DNA of 64,000 nt from Patulibacter minatonensis DSM 18081 (lineage in GTDB: Bacteria; Actinomycetota; Thermoleophilia; Solirubrobacterales; Solirubrobacteraceae), in NCBI RefSeq assembly GCF_000519325.1, contig NZ_KI912613.1, positions 1,099,369-1,163,368 of the forward strand, written 5' to 3'. The translations under genes and the position numbers were made by a program. The first letter of the stretch is position 1; every line of letters begins with the position of its first letter. Below, one piece after another: positions 8,747-16,993 of this stretch. The notes below the pieces were generated by a model. That model made no database searches. It saw only the letters and a program-made list of their open reading frames with translations, and was not told the origin of the DNA.

Positions 8747-10065
8747 GAGACGTCCTCCGCCGGGTTCGCGGCTGCCTGCGGTCCGGGGGCGTCCGGAACG
8801 AGCGTCGCGCCGGTGGGGCCGGGATCCGCCCCGTCGGCCGCGCTCGCCGCCCCGCCGTCGGCCGTCGCCGCCGTCAGCCGCTCCGTCAGCGACAGCGCGC
8901 CGCCGAGCACCAGGTGCCGACGCTCCAGGCCGTGCCGGGCGGTGACGACGTCCGCCGGGGCGACGCCGATCTCCGCGGGTCGCAGGCCGAGGAACTCGTC
9001 GTGCTCCGGGCGGATCGTGTGGACGAGGCGCAGGCCGAGCTCCTCGCCGCAGACCGCGCAGACCGCGTCGGGGGCCTTCAGCTCGTGCAGCGGCCGGTTG
9101 ATCGGCCGGTCGGTCTCGCACGACTCGCAGCGGCCGGAGACCGCGAGCTCCGTCTCCGTCTGGAGGGTCACGTCGTCGGTCCCCAGCAGCTCGCGTCCGA
9201 GGGTCAGGAGCTGAAGGAACGTGGCGTCCAGCGGCACGTCGCGGCTGTGCTCCGCCTCGTAGTGGTCGTGCGCCATGCACTCCTCCTGCCGCGCGTAGGT
9301 CACCACGTAGGAGTCGTGCGTGACCCCGTTGTACGCGTACCCGCGCCCGATCAGGCCCATCGGCCCGCGCTCGTGCAACAGCTTGATCGCCTCCTGGACC
9401 TGGATGCCGGCGACGATCGCCGCCGTCGTCGCGGTGGTGGGGACCTTCCCGGCCTCCATCTCGTCGCGGGAGAGCAGCGAGCACGAGCGGCGCGCGGCCA
9501 CGATCTGGTGGTCGCGCTCGCCCATCGTGCACTCGTAGCAGGGGCCCTCGTCCGGGCCCTGGTTCGGGACGAACGCGCGGGCGACGCCCTGGAGCCCCTC
9601 GATCGCGCCGTCGACCCACGGCGTGCCGACCTTCCAGCACGCCTGGTTGACGAACAGCCGGGCCTCGCGGTTGTCGAGCCCGCCGAGGACGACGTCGACG
9701 TCGCGGAAGACGCTCAGCCCGATCGTCGAGCGCACGTCGCCGTGGAGCGCGAAGAGCTCGACCTCCTCGTTGAGGTCGCGGGCGGCCTCGACGACGACCT
9801 CGGCCTTCGAGCGGCCCTCGTCGCGCGGGCGGAACAGCACGCAGCGCGACAGGTTGGAGTCCTCGATCACGTCGAGGTCGGCGACGAGGACGGTCCCGAC
9901 GCCCATCAGCACGAGGTTCTTGACGAGCTCGTTGCCGAGCGCGCCGGCGCCCACGACGAGCACGCGTGCGTCGCGCAGCAGGGACTGGTCCCACCAGGTG
10001 ATGAGCGACTGGCGGTGGTACCGGCCGTCGGTCGCCGCGACGTCGAGCGTCAGCTTGTCGGACAT
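8743..10065 (-). CDS. E1-like Ubl-activating enzyme (ThiF/MoeB fold)
   Basis: 440-residue protein. Rossmann ATP-binding loop GAGALG (39-44), DLDVIEDSNLSR (63-74), and GGLDNREARLFVNQ (128-141) are the ThiF/E1 adenylation signatures. CYEC (176-179) matches the MoeB-type zinc pair. C195 in RRSCSLL precedes the crossover-loop motif KVPTTATTAAIVAG (207-220) and is a candidate for the thioester cysteine. A C-terminal extension carries two further CxxC pairs (313/316 and 336/339), probably zinc-binding, then a disordered tail. The reaction expected is ATP-dependent adenylation of the Ubl C-terminal glycine, followed by transfer to the E2. Starts 15 bases after the Ubl gene. Confidence 0.93.
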   Translation of the reverse strand: MSDKLTLDVAATDGRYHRQSLITWWDQSLLRDARVLVVGAGALGNELVKNLVLMGVGTVLVADLDVIEDSNLSRCVLFRPRDEGRSKAEVVVEAARDLNEEVELFALHGDVRSTIGLSVFRDVDVVLGGLDNREARLFVNQACWKVGTPWVDGAIEGLQGVARAFVPNQGPDEGPCYECTMGERDHQIVAARRSCSLLSRDEMEAGKVPTTATTAAIVAGIQVQEAIKLLHERGPMGLIGRGYAYNGVTHDSYVVTYARQEECMAHDHYEAEHSRDVPLDATFLQLLTLGRELLGTDDVTLQTETELAVSGRCESCETDRPINRPLHELKAPDAVCAVCGEELGLRLVHTIRPEHDEFLGLRPAEIGVAPADVVTARHGLERRHLVLGGALSLTERLTAATADGGAASAADGADPGPTGATLVPDAPGPQAAANPAEDVS

Positions 10066-10080
10066 CTCCGCACCCGCCGG

Positions 10081-10341
10081 TCAGCCCGCGGTGATCTCGG
10101 CGACGAGCCGGAGCACGTCCCCGTCGCGGACCCCGGCGTCGGAGAGCGTCTCCTGGTCCCCGATCTGCCGGCCCGTCCGCTTGTGGTGGAACTTGTAGGA
10201 GAGCGGGACCCCGTCGGGGCCGATCGCGGGCATCTCCATGAGCTCGACCAGGCGGGCGATGATCCGGCCGGCGGCGACGGAGTCCGGGACGGTCGCGTCC
10301 TCGCTCTTGTTGCCGGTCGCGTCGATCACGATGATGTCCAT
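10081..10341 (-). CDS. YukD-like ubiquitin-like protein
   Basis: 86-residue beta-grasp protein. Strand-turn pattern MDIIVIDATG, then a helix AAGRIIARLVELMEM, then SYKFHHKRTGRQIGDQETLSDAGVRDGDVLRLV. The phrase 'L.daGV.dGDvLrLv' is typical of YukD and ubiquitin-fold proteins. It ends in Ala-Gly directly at the stop codon, so the C-terminal glycine is exposed without processing, unlike ubiquitin precursors; it is not a double Gly. Set between the E2 and E1 genes, it is the likely modifier of the system. Which proteins it modifies cannot be read from the sequence. Confidence 0.88.
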   Translation of the reverse strand: MDIIVIDATGNKSEDATVPDSVAAGRIIARLVELMEMPAIGPDGVPLSYKFHHKRTGRQIGDQETLSDAGVRDGDVLRLVAEITAG

Positions 10342-10381
10342 CAGGTGCTCCGGGGGTGCGGGGGACGGGACGTCGGGGTGC

Positions 10382-10900
10382 TCACGTGAGGTGCCCCAGC
10401 TGGAGCGACGCCTCGCGGCGCGGCAGGGGGATCCCCAGGTCGACGAGCGTCTGCAGGTCGTCGCCGGGCCGCGCGCCGACCTGGCGGGCCCACACGGTCG
10501 CGTCGTGGTCGAGCGGGTCGTCCAGGTTGAACGACTGCCAGGTGGCCAGGCGCACGACGCGGCGGACGACGTCGGCGAGGCCCTCCCCGGCGCTCCACGC
10601 GCCCAGGCAGACCGCGCCGTGGCGGCGCGGCGGCAGGATGTTCGGGTGCAGGATCGGGGTCGTCCAGCGGACGACGGGCGGCAGCCGCGGGTAGTCGCGG
10701 TGCAGGTCGACGACGGCGCGGTGGCCGTGGCGCAGCTTCGGCAGGTCGTCGGCGCCTCGCGCCAGTCCGGGGACCATCAGCGTCAGCTCGTAGCCCTCGG
10801 CCGGGTGGCCCGTGGCCTCGAACGAGATCCGCGGGTCCTGCTCGACGAGCTCCTCGAGGTTCGCGCGGTCGGCGAGGAGGCGGCGGTCGCGGGGGTTCAT
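10382..10900 (-). CDS. E2-like ubiquitin-conjugating enzyme
   Basis: 172-residue UBC-fold protein. The E2 active site is plain: HPN at 85-87 within TPILHPNILP, followed by the likely catalytic cysteine C98 in HGAVCLGAW. The spacing from the Asn to the Cys is 11 residues, slightly longer than the 8 typical of eukaryotic E2s. Preceding strands (YELTLMVPGL, RAVVDLHRDYPRLPPVVRW) follow the usual UBC meander. It would accept the Ubl from the E1 as a thioester and hand it to targets, perhaps with the RING-like protein. ATG 10900 overlaps the stop of a small upstream ORF (ATGA), indicating translational coupling. Confidence 0.92.
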   Translation of the reverse strand: MNPRDRRLLADRANLEELVEQDPRISFEATGHPAEGYELTLMVPGLARGADDLPKLRHGHRAVVDLHRDYPRLPPVVRWTTPILHPNILPPRRHGAVCLGAWSAGEGLADVVRRVVRLATWQSFNLDDPLDHDATVWARQVGARPGDDLQTLVDLGIPLPRREASLQLGHLT

Positions 10901-11055
10901 CGGCCTGACCGGGCGGACGGGTCGGACGCGAGGGCTGCGACCGGCCGACCGGCACGTCGTGGCGCGCCGGTGGAGGCGGCCCGGCGGGCCCGGTACCTCG
11001 CGGCGGTGACGCGGCGCGGCGCGGCGGGGACTGGGCGGGACGACATGGAGGGCAT
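10897..11055 (-). CDS. Small Arg-rich ORF at head of Ubl operon
   Basis: 52 codons, MPSMSSRPVPAAPRRVTAAR onwards, with 13 Arg and no acidic run; no family recognised. Support for it being translated: the stop overlaps the E2 start (ATGA); the ATG is preceded by GGTGAG; and the distance from the ATG to the GGGGTG-N8-CACCCC operator (35 nt) is nearly identical to that of the LuxR gene (36 nt, ATG preceded by GATGAG). It could be a leader peptide, a small protein factor, or simply the 5' end of the transcript. Confidence 0.45.
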   Translation of the reverse strand: MPSMSSRPVPAAPRRVTAARYRARRAASTGAPRRAGRPVAALASDPSARSGR

Positions 11056-11090
11056 CTCACCAGATCCCCGGGCCCTTGGCGACCCCTTCA

Positions 11091-11110
11091 GGGGTGAGCC
11101 GGGCCACCCC
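11091..11110. promoter_or_regulatory. Operator GGGGTG-N8-CACCCC, Ubl operon / FHA-ABC
   Basis: Inverted repeat in the divergent region between the Ubl operon and the FHA-ABC gene. The same arms and the same 8-bp spacer occur at 16994-17013 upstream of the LuxR gene, 35 versus 36 nt from the minus-strand ATG and about 100 nt from the plus-strand start in both places. Probably a binding site for a shared regulator. The other bases of this divergent region (11056-11217) hold no further signal I can name. Confidence 0.65.
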
Positions 11111-11217
11111 TCCGGCGCCCGGTCGGGCTCCCGGGGTCTGCGGCGTCCACACCTCGCCGCCCCGACGACTCCGCCGATCGGACGAATCCGGTGACGGCCC
11201 GCCCCCGCGCTGCTTGA

Positions 11218-13563
11218 ATGCCGCTCATGCGTGGCGACGCCGGACCAGATGACGTCGACGTCGTGCTCCGCTCGCGGGGCTCGGGCGTCGACGTCGTCCT
11301 GCGCCAGCCGGCGCTCCTGATCGACGGCGACCGCGTCCCGATCGGCCGCGACCGGCTCGCGGTGGACGTCGACCCGCGGTCCGGGGTGCTGACCGCGTCC
11401 ACCGGGCCCGCCGGGCCGCAGACGGTCGCCACCGTCGTCCGCGGATCCGGGCGGGTCGAGATCGAGCCGGTCGCCGGGGCCGCCGTCCGCGTCGACGGCG
11501 CCGACGTCTCCCGCCGGACGCTGGTCGGCGGCGAGCGGATCGAGGTCGCCGGGCGGGTCGTGCGGTACGTGACCGACGCGGCCGAGGACACGATGGTCGT
11601 CCCCGGCAGCACCGCGACCCCGGTCGCGACCGGCAGCCTCCGCCTGGACCGCGAGGTGCTGCGGATCGGGCGGGACCCGTCGTGCGACGTGCTGCTGGAC
11701 CACCCCGCGGTCGCGCCCGTCCACGCCGAGATCACGGCCGGCTCCCACGGGCCGCTCCTGCGCGACCGCAGCGGCCCCGGCGCCGGCGTCGCGGTCAACG
11801 GCGGACGGGTCCGCCACGCGTACCTGAACGTCGGCGACGAGCTCGCCATCGGCCCGTACCGCCTGGTCTTCGACGGCGAGGTCCTGCACCAGCACGGCGA
11901 CGCGACGAGCCTGCGCCTCGACGCCGAGGGCGTCAGCGTCACGGTCGGCGAGCGCACGATCCTCCAGCCGGTCTGGCTGACGGTCCGGCCCGGCGAGGTC
12001 GTCGCGATCATCGGCGAGTCCGGCGCCGGCAAGAGCACGCTGATGACCGCGCTCTGCGGCGTGCGTCCGGCGAGCGGCGGGCGGATCACCGTCAACGGCG
12101 AGCCGCTCGCGCAGCGCACGAGCGACCTCGGCTTCGTGCCGCAGGACGACATCGTCCACCGCGACCTGACCGTCCGCGAGGCCCTGGGCTACGCCGCCGA
12201 GCTGCGCCTGCCGCAGAGCGCACCGAAGGCCCAGCGGCAGCAGGCCGTCGAGCAGGTGATCCAGGAGGTCGGGCTCGAGGAGCACGCCGAGACCCGGATC
12301 GGGTCCCTGTCGGGCGGCCAGCGCAAGCGCGTCTCGGTCGCGACCGAGCTCGTCAGCCGGCCGGGCCTGCTGTTCCTCGACGAGCCGACGACCGGCCTGG
12401 ACTCCGGCCTCGAGCGGCGCATGATGCTGCTCCTGCGCGAGCTCGCCGACGCCGGCCGCGGCGTGATGCTCGTGACGCACGCGACGCGGAGCCTCCACCT
12501 CTGCGACCGCATCGCCGTCATGGGCCGCGGCGGCCTGACGTGCTTCATCGGCCCGCCGGCCGACGCGCTGCGGTTCTTCGGGGTGCAGGACGCCGACGAG
12601 ATCTACGAGGCGCTCGACCGCACCCCCGCCGCCGAGTGGCACTCCGCGTTCGTCGCGTCCGAGCACGCGCAGAGCACCTGGGACGGCCCGAGCCAGCCCG
12701 GCGGCCTCGGCGCCCGGCGCCGGCCGGCCGCGCTGCCGCAGTTCTTCCTCTTCCTGCGCCGCTACGCGCTCCTGACCGTCCGCGACCGCCGCACCCTGAC
12801 GACGATCGCGCTGCAGGCGCCGCTCCTCGCGTTCCTGACGGCGCTGCTCTTCAAGACCGGCGTCTTCGTCCACGAGGGCTCGCCGAAGCTCATGCGCGCG
12901 GGGCAGAGCGCGCAGGTCCTCTTCCTCGCGGTGACCGTGGTCGCCTGGCTCGGGGCGATCGGGAGCTCGCGCGAGATCGTCAAGGAACGGGCGGTGCTCC
13001 GGCGGGAGCTCGCGGTCGGCGGGCGGGTCGGCGCGTACCTCGCGTCGAAGCTCGTCCTGCTCGGGGCGCTGATGGTCGCCCAGACCCTGGCCGTCGCGGC
13101 GATCCTCTTCGTCCTGCGGCCGATGCACGAGCCGATCGGCACCCAGGCCGTCGTGATCGGCGTGCTGATCCTCAACGGGTTCGCCGCGCTCGCGACCGGC
13201 CTGGTGGTCAGCGCGGCGTCGCGCAACGAGGACCAGGCGGGCAGCCTGATCCCGATCATCCTCGTGCCGCAGCTCCTGTTCGCCGGGGCGATCGTGTCGA
13301 TCGCGCAGCTCGCCGCGCCCCTGAAGGTGATCTCCGGCCTCGCGTTCGCCCGCTGGGCGTTCGCGGGCACGGGCTCCGGGGTCGACATGAACGAGCGCCT
13401 GGCGCGCGACCCGATCACGCGGACGACGAACACCTACGGCACGGACTTCTTCTCGATCAGCCCGGCGCTGTCGATGGCGATCCTGCTCGCCTTCGTCGCG
13501 GCGCTCGCGGGCGTCACCGCGTGGCTCGTGAACACGCGCGGGCGCAAGGACGACCGGGCCTGA
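11218..13563 (+). CDS. FHA domain-containing ABCG-type ABC transporter
   Basis: 781-residue half-transporter. An N-terminal degenerate FHA-like region (about 20-120) is followed by a clear FHA domain (about 140-220: LRIGRDPSCDVLLDHPAVAPVHAEI cut here into its GRD and H elements). The ABC ATPase has Walker A GESGAGKS (266-273), signature LSGGQRKRVS, and Walker B GLLFLDEPTTGLDS. The C-terminal part (about 510-775) holds six hydrophobic segments of ABC2 type, the ABCG/White arrangement. Phosphothreonine reading by the FHA domain suggests control by a Ser/Thr kinase such as the one encoded next. Divergent from the Ubl operon with a shared operator. ATG 11227 is an equally possible start. Substrate unknown. 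Confidence 0.92.
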   Translation: MPLMRGDAGPDDVDVVLRSRGSGVDVVLRQPALLIDGDRVPIGRDRLAVDVDPRSGVLTASTGPAGPQTVATVVRGSGRVEIEPVAGAAVRVDGADVSRRTLVGGERIEVAGRVVRYVTDAAEDTMVVPGSTATPVATGSLRLDREVLRIGRDPSCDVLLDHPAVAPVHAEITAGSHGPLLRDRSGPGAGVAVNGGRVRHAYLNVGDELAIGPYRLVFDGEVLHQHGDATSLRLDAEGVSVTVGERTILQPVWLTVRPGEVVAIIGESGAGKSTLMTALCGVRPASGGRITVNGEPLAQRTSDLGFVPQDDIVHRDLTVREALGYAAELRLPQSAPKAQRQQAVEQVIQEVGLEEHAETRIGSLSGGQRKRVSVATELVSRPGLLFLDEPTTGLDSGLERRMMLLLRELADAGRGVMLVTHATRSLHLCDRIAVMGRGGLTCFIGPPADALRFFGVQDADEIYEALDRTPAAEWHSAFVASEHAQSTWDGPSQPGGLGARRRPAALPQFFLFLRRYALLTVRDRRTLTTIALQAPLLAFLTALLFKTGVFVHEGSPKLMRAGQSAQVLFLAVTVVAWLGAIGSSREIVKERAVLRRELAVGGRVGAYLASKLVLLGALMVAQTLAVAAILFVLRPMHEPIGTQAVVIGVLILNGFAALATGLVVSAASRNEDQAGSLIPIILVPQLLFAGAIVSIAQLAAPLKVISGLAFARWAFAGTGSGVDMNERLARDPITRTTNTYGTDFFSISPALSMAILLAFVAALAGVTAWLVNTRGRKDDRA

Positions 13564-13659
13564 GGCCGGCACCCGGCCCTCCTGGCGGACCGCCGTGATC
13601 CGCCGGTCGGTCGTCCGACGGCCCGGCGCTCACCGTGGCCGGGTGGACGCGGGCGGCGG

Positions 13660-15717
13660 TCAGCCCCCGCGCTTCAGCGACCCGGCGACGCGCACCGCGG
13701 ACGCCTGGGCCTCGTCCGCCGTCGGGGCGACCGCGAAGACCGACCAGCCCGGGCCCTTCGCCCCCGCGTTCTGCCGGACGGTGACGCAGGTCCGGCCCTC
13801 GGTCGTGCACCCGAGCGCGGACGGCCCGCGGGACGCGTCGTAGCGCCAGCCGGTGTTGCCGTTGCCGAGCTCGATCTGGTTGCGGCCCGTCTTCGGGATC
13901 AGGACCTTCTCGCCGCTCGTGTAGTCGACGACGATCGCCCGGCCCCCGGGACCCTTCTGCAGCACCCGGTGGAGCGTCGGATCGTCGACCTTCGACGTCC
14001 GGGGCGTCCCCCAGCCGGCCTCTGCCGCCGGGAGCGTGCCCGTCCAGCGGTTCTTCGGCGCGGTGAACGTCCGGGCGGTCGCGCCGGGCGGGAAGCTCCC
14101 GTCGGCCTCGTCCTTCGTCCCGTCGACCACGAGGTAGGCGACGGCCCCGGCGACCAGGAGGACGACGAGCACGCCGAGCAGCAGCCGGCGCCGGACGCGG
14201 CGCTCCGCGGCCCGGATCTCGTCGCGGCGCCGGGCGAGGATCGCCTCCGACGGCCCGCGGCGCTCGCCGGCCTTCGGACGGACGACCGGTGGCGGGACCA
14301 CCTGCGCCGGACGCAACGGCTCCCGGGGCGCGGGGACGGGGGCGCGGGCGCGCTCGGCGAGCGGCTGGTCCTCCGCACCGTCCTCGTCGCGTCCCGCGGC
14401 GGCCGCTGCGGCACGGCGCAGCGCCGCCGGCGAGCCGGGCTTCGCGGGGACCGGCTTCCGCGGCCGGTCGTCGGGGCCCGACCCGGGCGGACCGTCGTCG
14501 TCCGCGGACGCGCCCGTGCCGGGGCCGTCCACCGCGTCGGCGGCCGCACCGCCCACGGCGGCCGCCCCACCGGCGGCGGTCGTGCGGTCCGCCGGCCGCA
14601 ACGCTCCCCCGACCGGGGGCGGACCATGGTCGGGCGCGCCGTCCGCGCCTCCGACGGGCGAGGGGTCGTCCCCGTCCGGCCGGTCCGTGCCGGCGTCGAC
14701 GTGCCCGTCCGCAGCGTCGGCCGGCGGCGCCGAGGCGGGACCGGCCCCGGGTGCCGCACGCGACCGCAGGACGACCTCGACGAGCGACTCCTCGGCGGGC
14801 CCGTCGGCGATCGTCGCGTCGTCGTCGCCGCCGAGCTGGGTCCCGAGCGAGACGCCCGCCACCGGGCGGGTCGACTCCACCCGCCGGAGCGCCGCGGCGG
14901 CCGCGCTCGCGAAGTCCCCCGCCGTCGGGTACCGGTCCTTCGGGTCGACCGCGAGCCCGCGGGCGATCACCGGGTCGAACGGCGAGAGGCCCTCGACCCG
15001 CAGGCTGGGGCGCGGGCGCGGGGCCCGGACGTGCGCGGCCAGGCGGGTCGCGGTCGTGCCCGTGAACGGCGGCGCGCCCGTCAGCGCGGTGAGCAGCGTC
15101 GCGGCCAGGGCGTAGACGTCCGCGCGCGCATCGGTGTCCTGCTGCTCGATCGACTCGGGCGCCAGGTAGTCGATGCTGCCGACGACCATCCCGGAGACCG
15201 TGAGGTCGTTCGAGGCGTCGATCTCCTTCGTCAGGCCGAAGTCGCCGAGCAGCGCGACGGTCCGGCCCCCGCGCTGCGCCAGCAGCACGTTGGCGGGCTT
15301 CACGTCGCGGTGCAGCACCCCGAGCTCGTGCGCGTGGTCCAGGCCGGCGGCGACCTGCTCGATCACGGCGACCGCCTCGGCGGGCGGGAGCGGGCCGCCG
15401 TGGTCGCCGATCCGCGTGCGGAGGTCGGCGCCGTCGACGTACTCCATGGCGATCCACGGGCGGTCGTCGGACTCCCCCGCGTCGTAGACCGTGACGACGT
15501 TCGGGTGGTCCAGCCGGGCGGCGAGCCGGGCCTCGCGCGCGAAGCGCCTGCGGAACGACTCCTCCTGCGCGCGCTCGACGGAGAGGACCTTGAAGGCGAC
15601 CTTCCGGCCGAGCTCGACGTGCTCGGCCCGGAAGACGACGCCCATGCCGCCGCGACCGATCGGTGCGTCGATCCGGTAGCCGTCGATGAGCTCGCCAGGG
15701 CGGGGTTCGTGCGTCAC
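13660..15717 (-). CDS. Transmembrane Ser/Thr protein kinase
   Basis: 685-residue Hanks-type kinase from GTG 15717; a GTG at 15759 gives 14 more residues. Kinase domain about 10-275: glycine loop IGRGGMGVVF, AFKV lysine, catalytic loop HRDVKPAN, GDFGLTKE, and GSIDYLAPE. A long Pro/Ala/Asp-rich linker (about 290-480) is followed by a basic segment, a TM helix (LLLGVLVVLLVAGAVAYLVV) and an extracytoplasmic domain of about 140 residues containing two Cys (GCTTEGRTC), with no PASTA repeats. It probably senses something outside the membrane and phosphorylates FHA partners; FHA proteins flank it on both sides. Convergent with the FHA-ABC gene and divergent from the FHA-HTH gene. Confidence 0.93.
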   Translation of the reverse strand: MTHEPRPGELIDGYRIDAPIGRGGMGVVFRAEHVELGRKVAFKVLSVERAQEESFRRRFAREARLAARLDHPNVVTVYDAGESDDRPWIAMEYVDGADLRTRIGDHGGPLPPAEAVAVIEQVAAGLDHAHELGVLHRDVKPANVLLAQRGGRTVALLGDFGLTKEIDASNDLTVSGMVVGSIDYLAPESIEQQDTDARADVYALAATLLTALTGAPPFTGTTATRLAAHVRAPRPRPSLRVEGLSPFDPVIARGLAVDPKDRYPTAGDFASAAAAALRRVESTRPVAGVSLGTQLGGDDDATIADGPAEESLVEVVLRSRAAPGAGPASAPPADAADGHVDAGTDRPDGDDPSPVGGADGAPDHGPPPVGGALRPADRTTAAGGAAAVGGAAADAVDGPGTGASADDDGPPGSGPDDRPRKPVPAKPGSPAALRRAAAAAAGRDEDGAEDQPLAERARAPVPAPREPLRPAQVVPPPVVRPKAGERRGPSEAILARRRDEIRAAERRVRRRLLLGVLVVLLVAGAVAYLVVDGTKDEADGSFPPGATARTFTAPKNRWTGTLPAAEAGWGTPRTSKVDDPTLHRVLQKGPGGRAIVVDYTSGEKVLIPKTGRNQIELGNGNTGWRYDASRGPSALGCTTEGRTCVTVRQNAGAKGPGWSVFAVAPTADEAQASAVRVAGSLKRGG

Positions 15718-15830
15718 GGAGAAGGCGCTCGCGGTGGGATCGCCCGCGATCGTGCGCACAGTCTGCCGCAGACGGGCGATCCGGGGTGATCGTGAACGGC
15801 GTCGCCCGGCGACTATCCTCGGCCCCGGTC

Positions 15831-16523
15831 GTGTCCGACTCCTCCCCGCATCCCCAGCGCGGCCTCGAGCTCGAGGCCGTCCAGCGCCACGAGCGGCTCG
15901 GCCGGCCGTTCCTCACCTTCCGCCCACCCGGCGGCGACCTGCAGATCGCGCTGCTGCCGGAGGACGCCGCGGCGCAGACGATCGGCCGCCGTGCCGGGCA
16001 GCTCGTCGCGCTGGAGTGGGACGCCCGCGTGTCCCGCGTCCACGCGCGGCTCGAGGCCCTCGCGGACTCGTGGTGGGTCGTCGACGACGGCGTCTCCACC
16101 AACGGCACGTTCGTCGGCGCGGAGCGCGTCGCGGGCCGGCGGCGCCTGGAGCACGGGGACGTCCTGGTGCTCGGCGGGTCGAGCGTGGCGTTCCACGACC
16201 CGACGCCGGCGGGCCTGTCGATGACGATCGAGGCGAGCGGGCTCCTCGCGCCGCCGACCCTGACCCCGGCCCAGCGGCGGGTGCTCGACGCGCTCTGCCG
16301 CCCGTGCCGGCCGGGCGTCGTCGCGGCGCCGGCGACGAACCAGCAGATCGCCGCGGAGCTCGTGGTCGGCGTCGACGCGGTGAAGACCCAGATGCGGAGC
16401 CTGTTCACCGCGCTGGGCGTCGGGGACCTGCCGCAGAACCAGAAGCGCGCCCGGGTGGTCGAGCGCGCGTTCGAGCTGGGCATGGTGCGGCCGGACGGCA
16501 CGCCGGAGCGGGACGGGGCCTGA
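15831..16523 (+). CDS. FHA domain protein with LuxR-like C-terminal helix pair
   Basis: About 230 residues from GTG 15831, which lies 11 nt after a TATCCT box at 15814-15819; a GTG at 15786 gives an extra 15 residues. FHA domain about 35-125: TIGRRAGQLVALEW, RVSRVHARLE, and VDDGVSTNGTFVG are the phosphothreonine-binding loops. The C-terminal part 'LTPAQRRVLDALCRP' and 'TNQQIAAELVVGVDAVKTQM' looks like a LuxR/response-regulator helix-turn-helix. It would link kinase output to transcription, either by binding DNA or by binding phosphorylated partners. Start uncertain, family call firm. Confidence 0.85.
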   Translation: MSDSSPHPQRGLELEAVQRHERLGRPFLTFRPPGGDLQIALLPEDAAAQTIGRRAGQLVALEWDARVSRVHARLEALADSWWVVDDGVSTNGTFVGAERVAGRRRLEHGDVLVLGGSSVAFHDPTPAGLSMTIEASGLLAPPTLTPAQRRVLDALCRPCRPGVVAAPATNQQIAAELVVGVDAVKTQMRSLFTALGVGDLPQNQKRARVVERAFELGMVRPDGTPERDGA

Positions 16524-16539
16524 CGGGACGGTGTGCCCG

Positions 16540-16612
16540 GGGCGGGACCCCCGGACGGCGGGACGGGACGGGACGGCGGGACGGCGGGACGGGACGGCGG
16601 GACGCGTGGGCG
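16540..16612. repeat. Short tandem repeats of GGGAC/GGGACGGC
   Basis: Between the FHA-HTH stop and the LuxR stop the plus strand is an irregular tandem array of GGGACGGC and GGGAC units (clearest at 16559-16612). It is a convergent intergenic space with no coding potential. Slippage-prone simple sequence; may also act as transcription terminator. Confidence 0.6.
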
Positions 16613-16627
16613 GGACACCGCCGGTGG

Positions 16628-16957
16628 TCAGGCGACGCGGCGCAGTCCGCCGCGGGCCTCGGGGGCGGCGCGCCGGGCCGGCGGGAACAGCGGCACGATG
16701 CCGGCGCGGAGGGCGCCGACCGCGAGGCCGGTGCGGGTGCGGACGCCGAGCGCGTCCATCGCCGTGGCGAGGTGCGACTGCACGGTGCGCGGCGAGAGGT
16801 AGAGCCGGCCGCCGATCTCGGCGTTCGTGAGGCCCTCGACGAGGAGGGTCACGACCTGGAGCTCGCGGACGGTGAGCTCCGGGACGTCCTTGAACGACGG
16901 GACGGCGGTCAGGGTGGCGGGGGCGGTGGGGGATTCGAGCGTCTGCATGGGATGCAT
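16628..16957 (-). CDS. Single-domain LuxR family regulator
   Basis: 109 residues, essentially one LuxR/NarL helix-turn-helix: ELTVRELQVVTLLVEGLTNA, EIGGRLYLSPRTVQSHLA, then MDALGVRTRTGLAVGAL. There is no receiver, sensor or ATPase domain, so activity must depend on its level or on a partner. ATG 16957 is chosen because it follows GATGAG and is spaced from the upstream operator as in the Ubl operon; a second ATG is at 16948. It is a candidate for the protein that binds GGGGTG-N8-CACCCC, both at its own promoter and at 11091. Confidence 0.85.
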   Translation of the reverse strand: MHPMQTLESPTAPATLTAVPSFKDVPELTVRELQVVTLLVEGLTNAEIGGRLYLSPRTVQSHLATAMDALGVRTRTGLAVGALRAGIVPLFPPARRAAPEARGGLRRVA

Positions 16958-16993
16958 CTCATCGCCGGGACGCCCCCGCGGACAGGCCCCAGA

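Noticed and set aside
6797-11055. BIL-type antiviral (ISG15-like) operon
   Set aside because: BilA-D encode a double-Ub-like protein with E2, E1 and DUB; here the Ubl is a single YukD-like domain and a RING-like protein is present, so the system belongs to a different group.
6797-11055. Molybdopterin or thiamine sulfur-transfer cluster (MoaD/ThiS with MoeB/ThiF)
   Set aside because: The presence of an E2 with HPN and Cys, a JAB peptidase and a RING-like protein, and no biosynthetic genes, argues against a sulfur carrier.
10897-13572. Long minus-strand open frame opposite the FHA-ABC gene
   Set aside because: Shadow of the ABC transporter; only the final 52 codons (10897-11055) have independent support and are listed.
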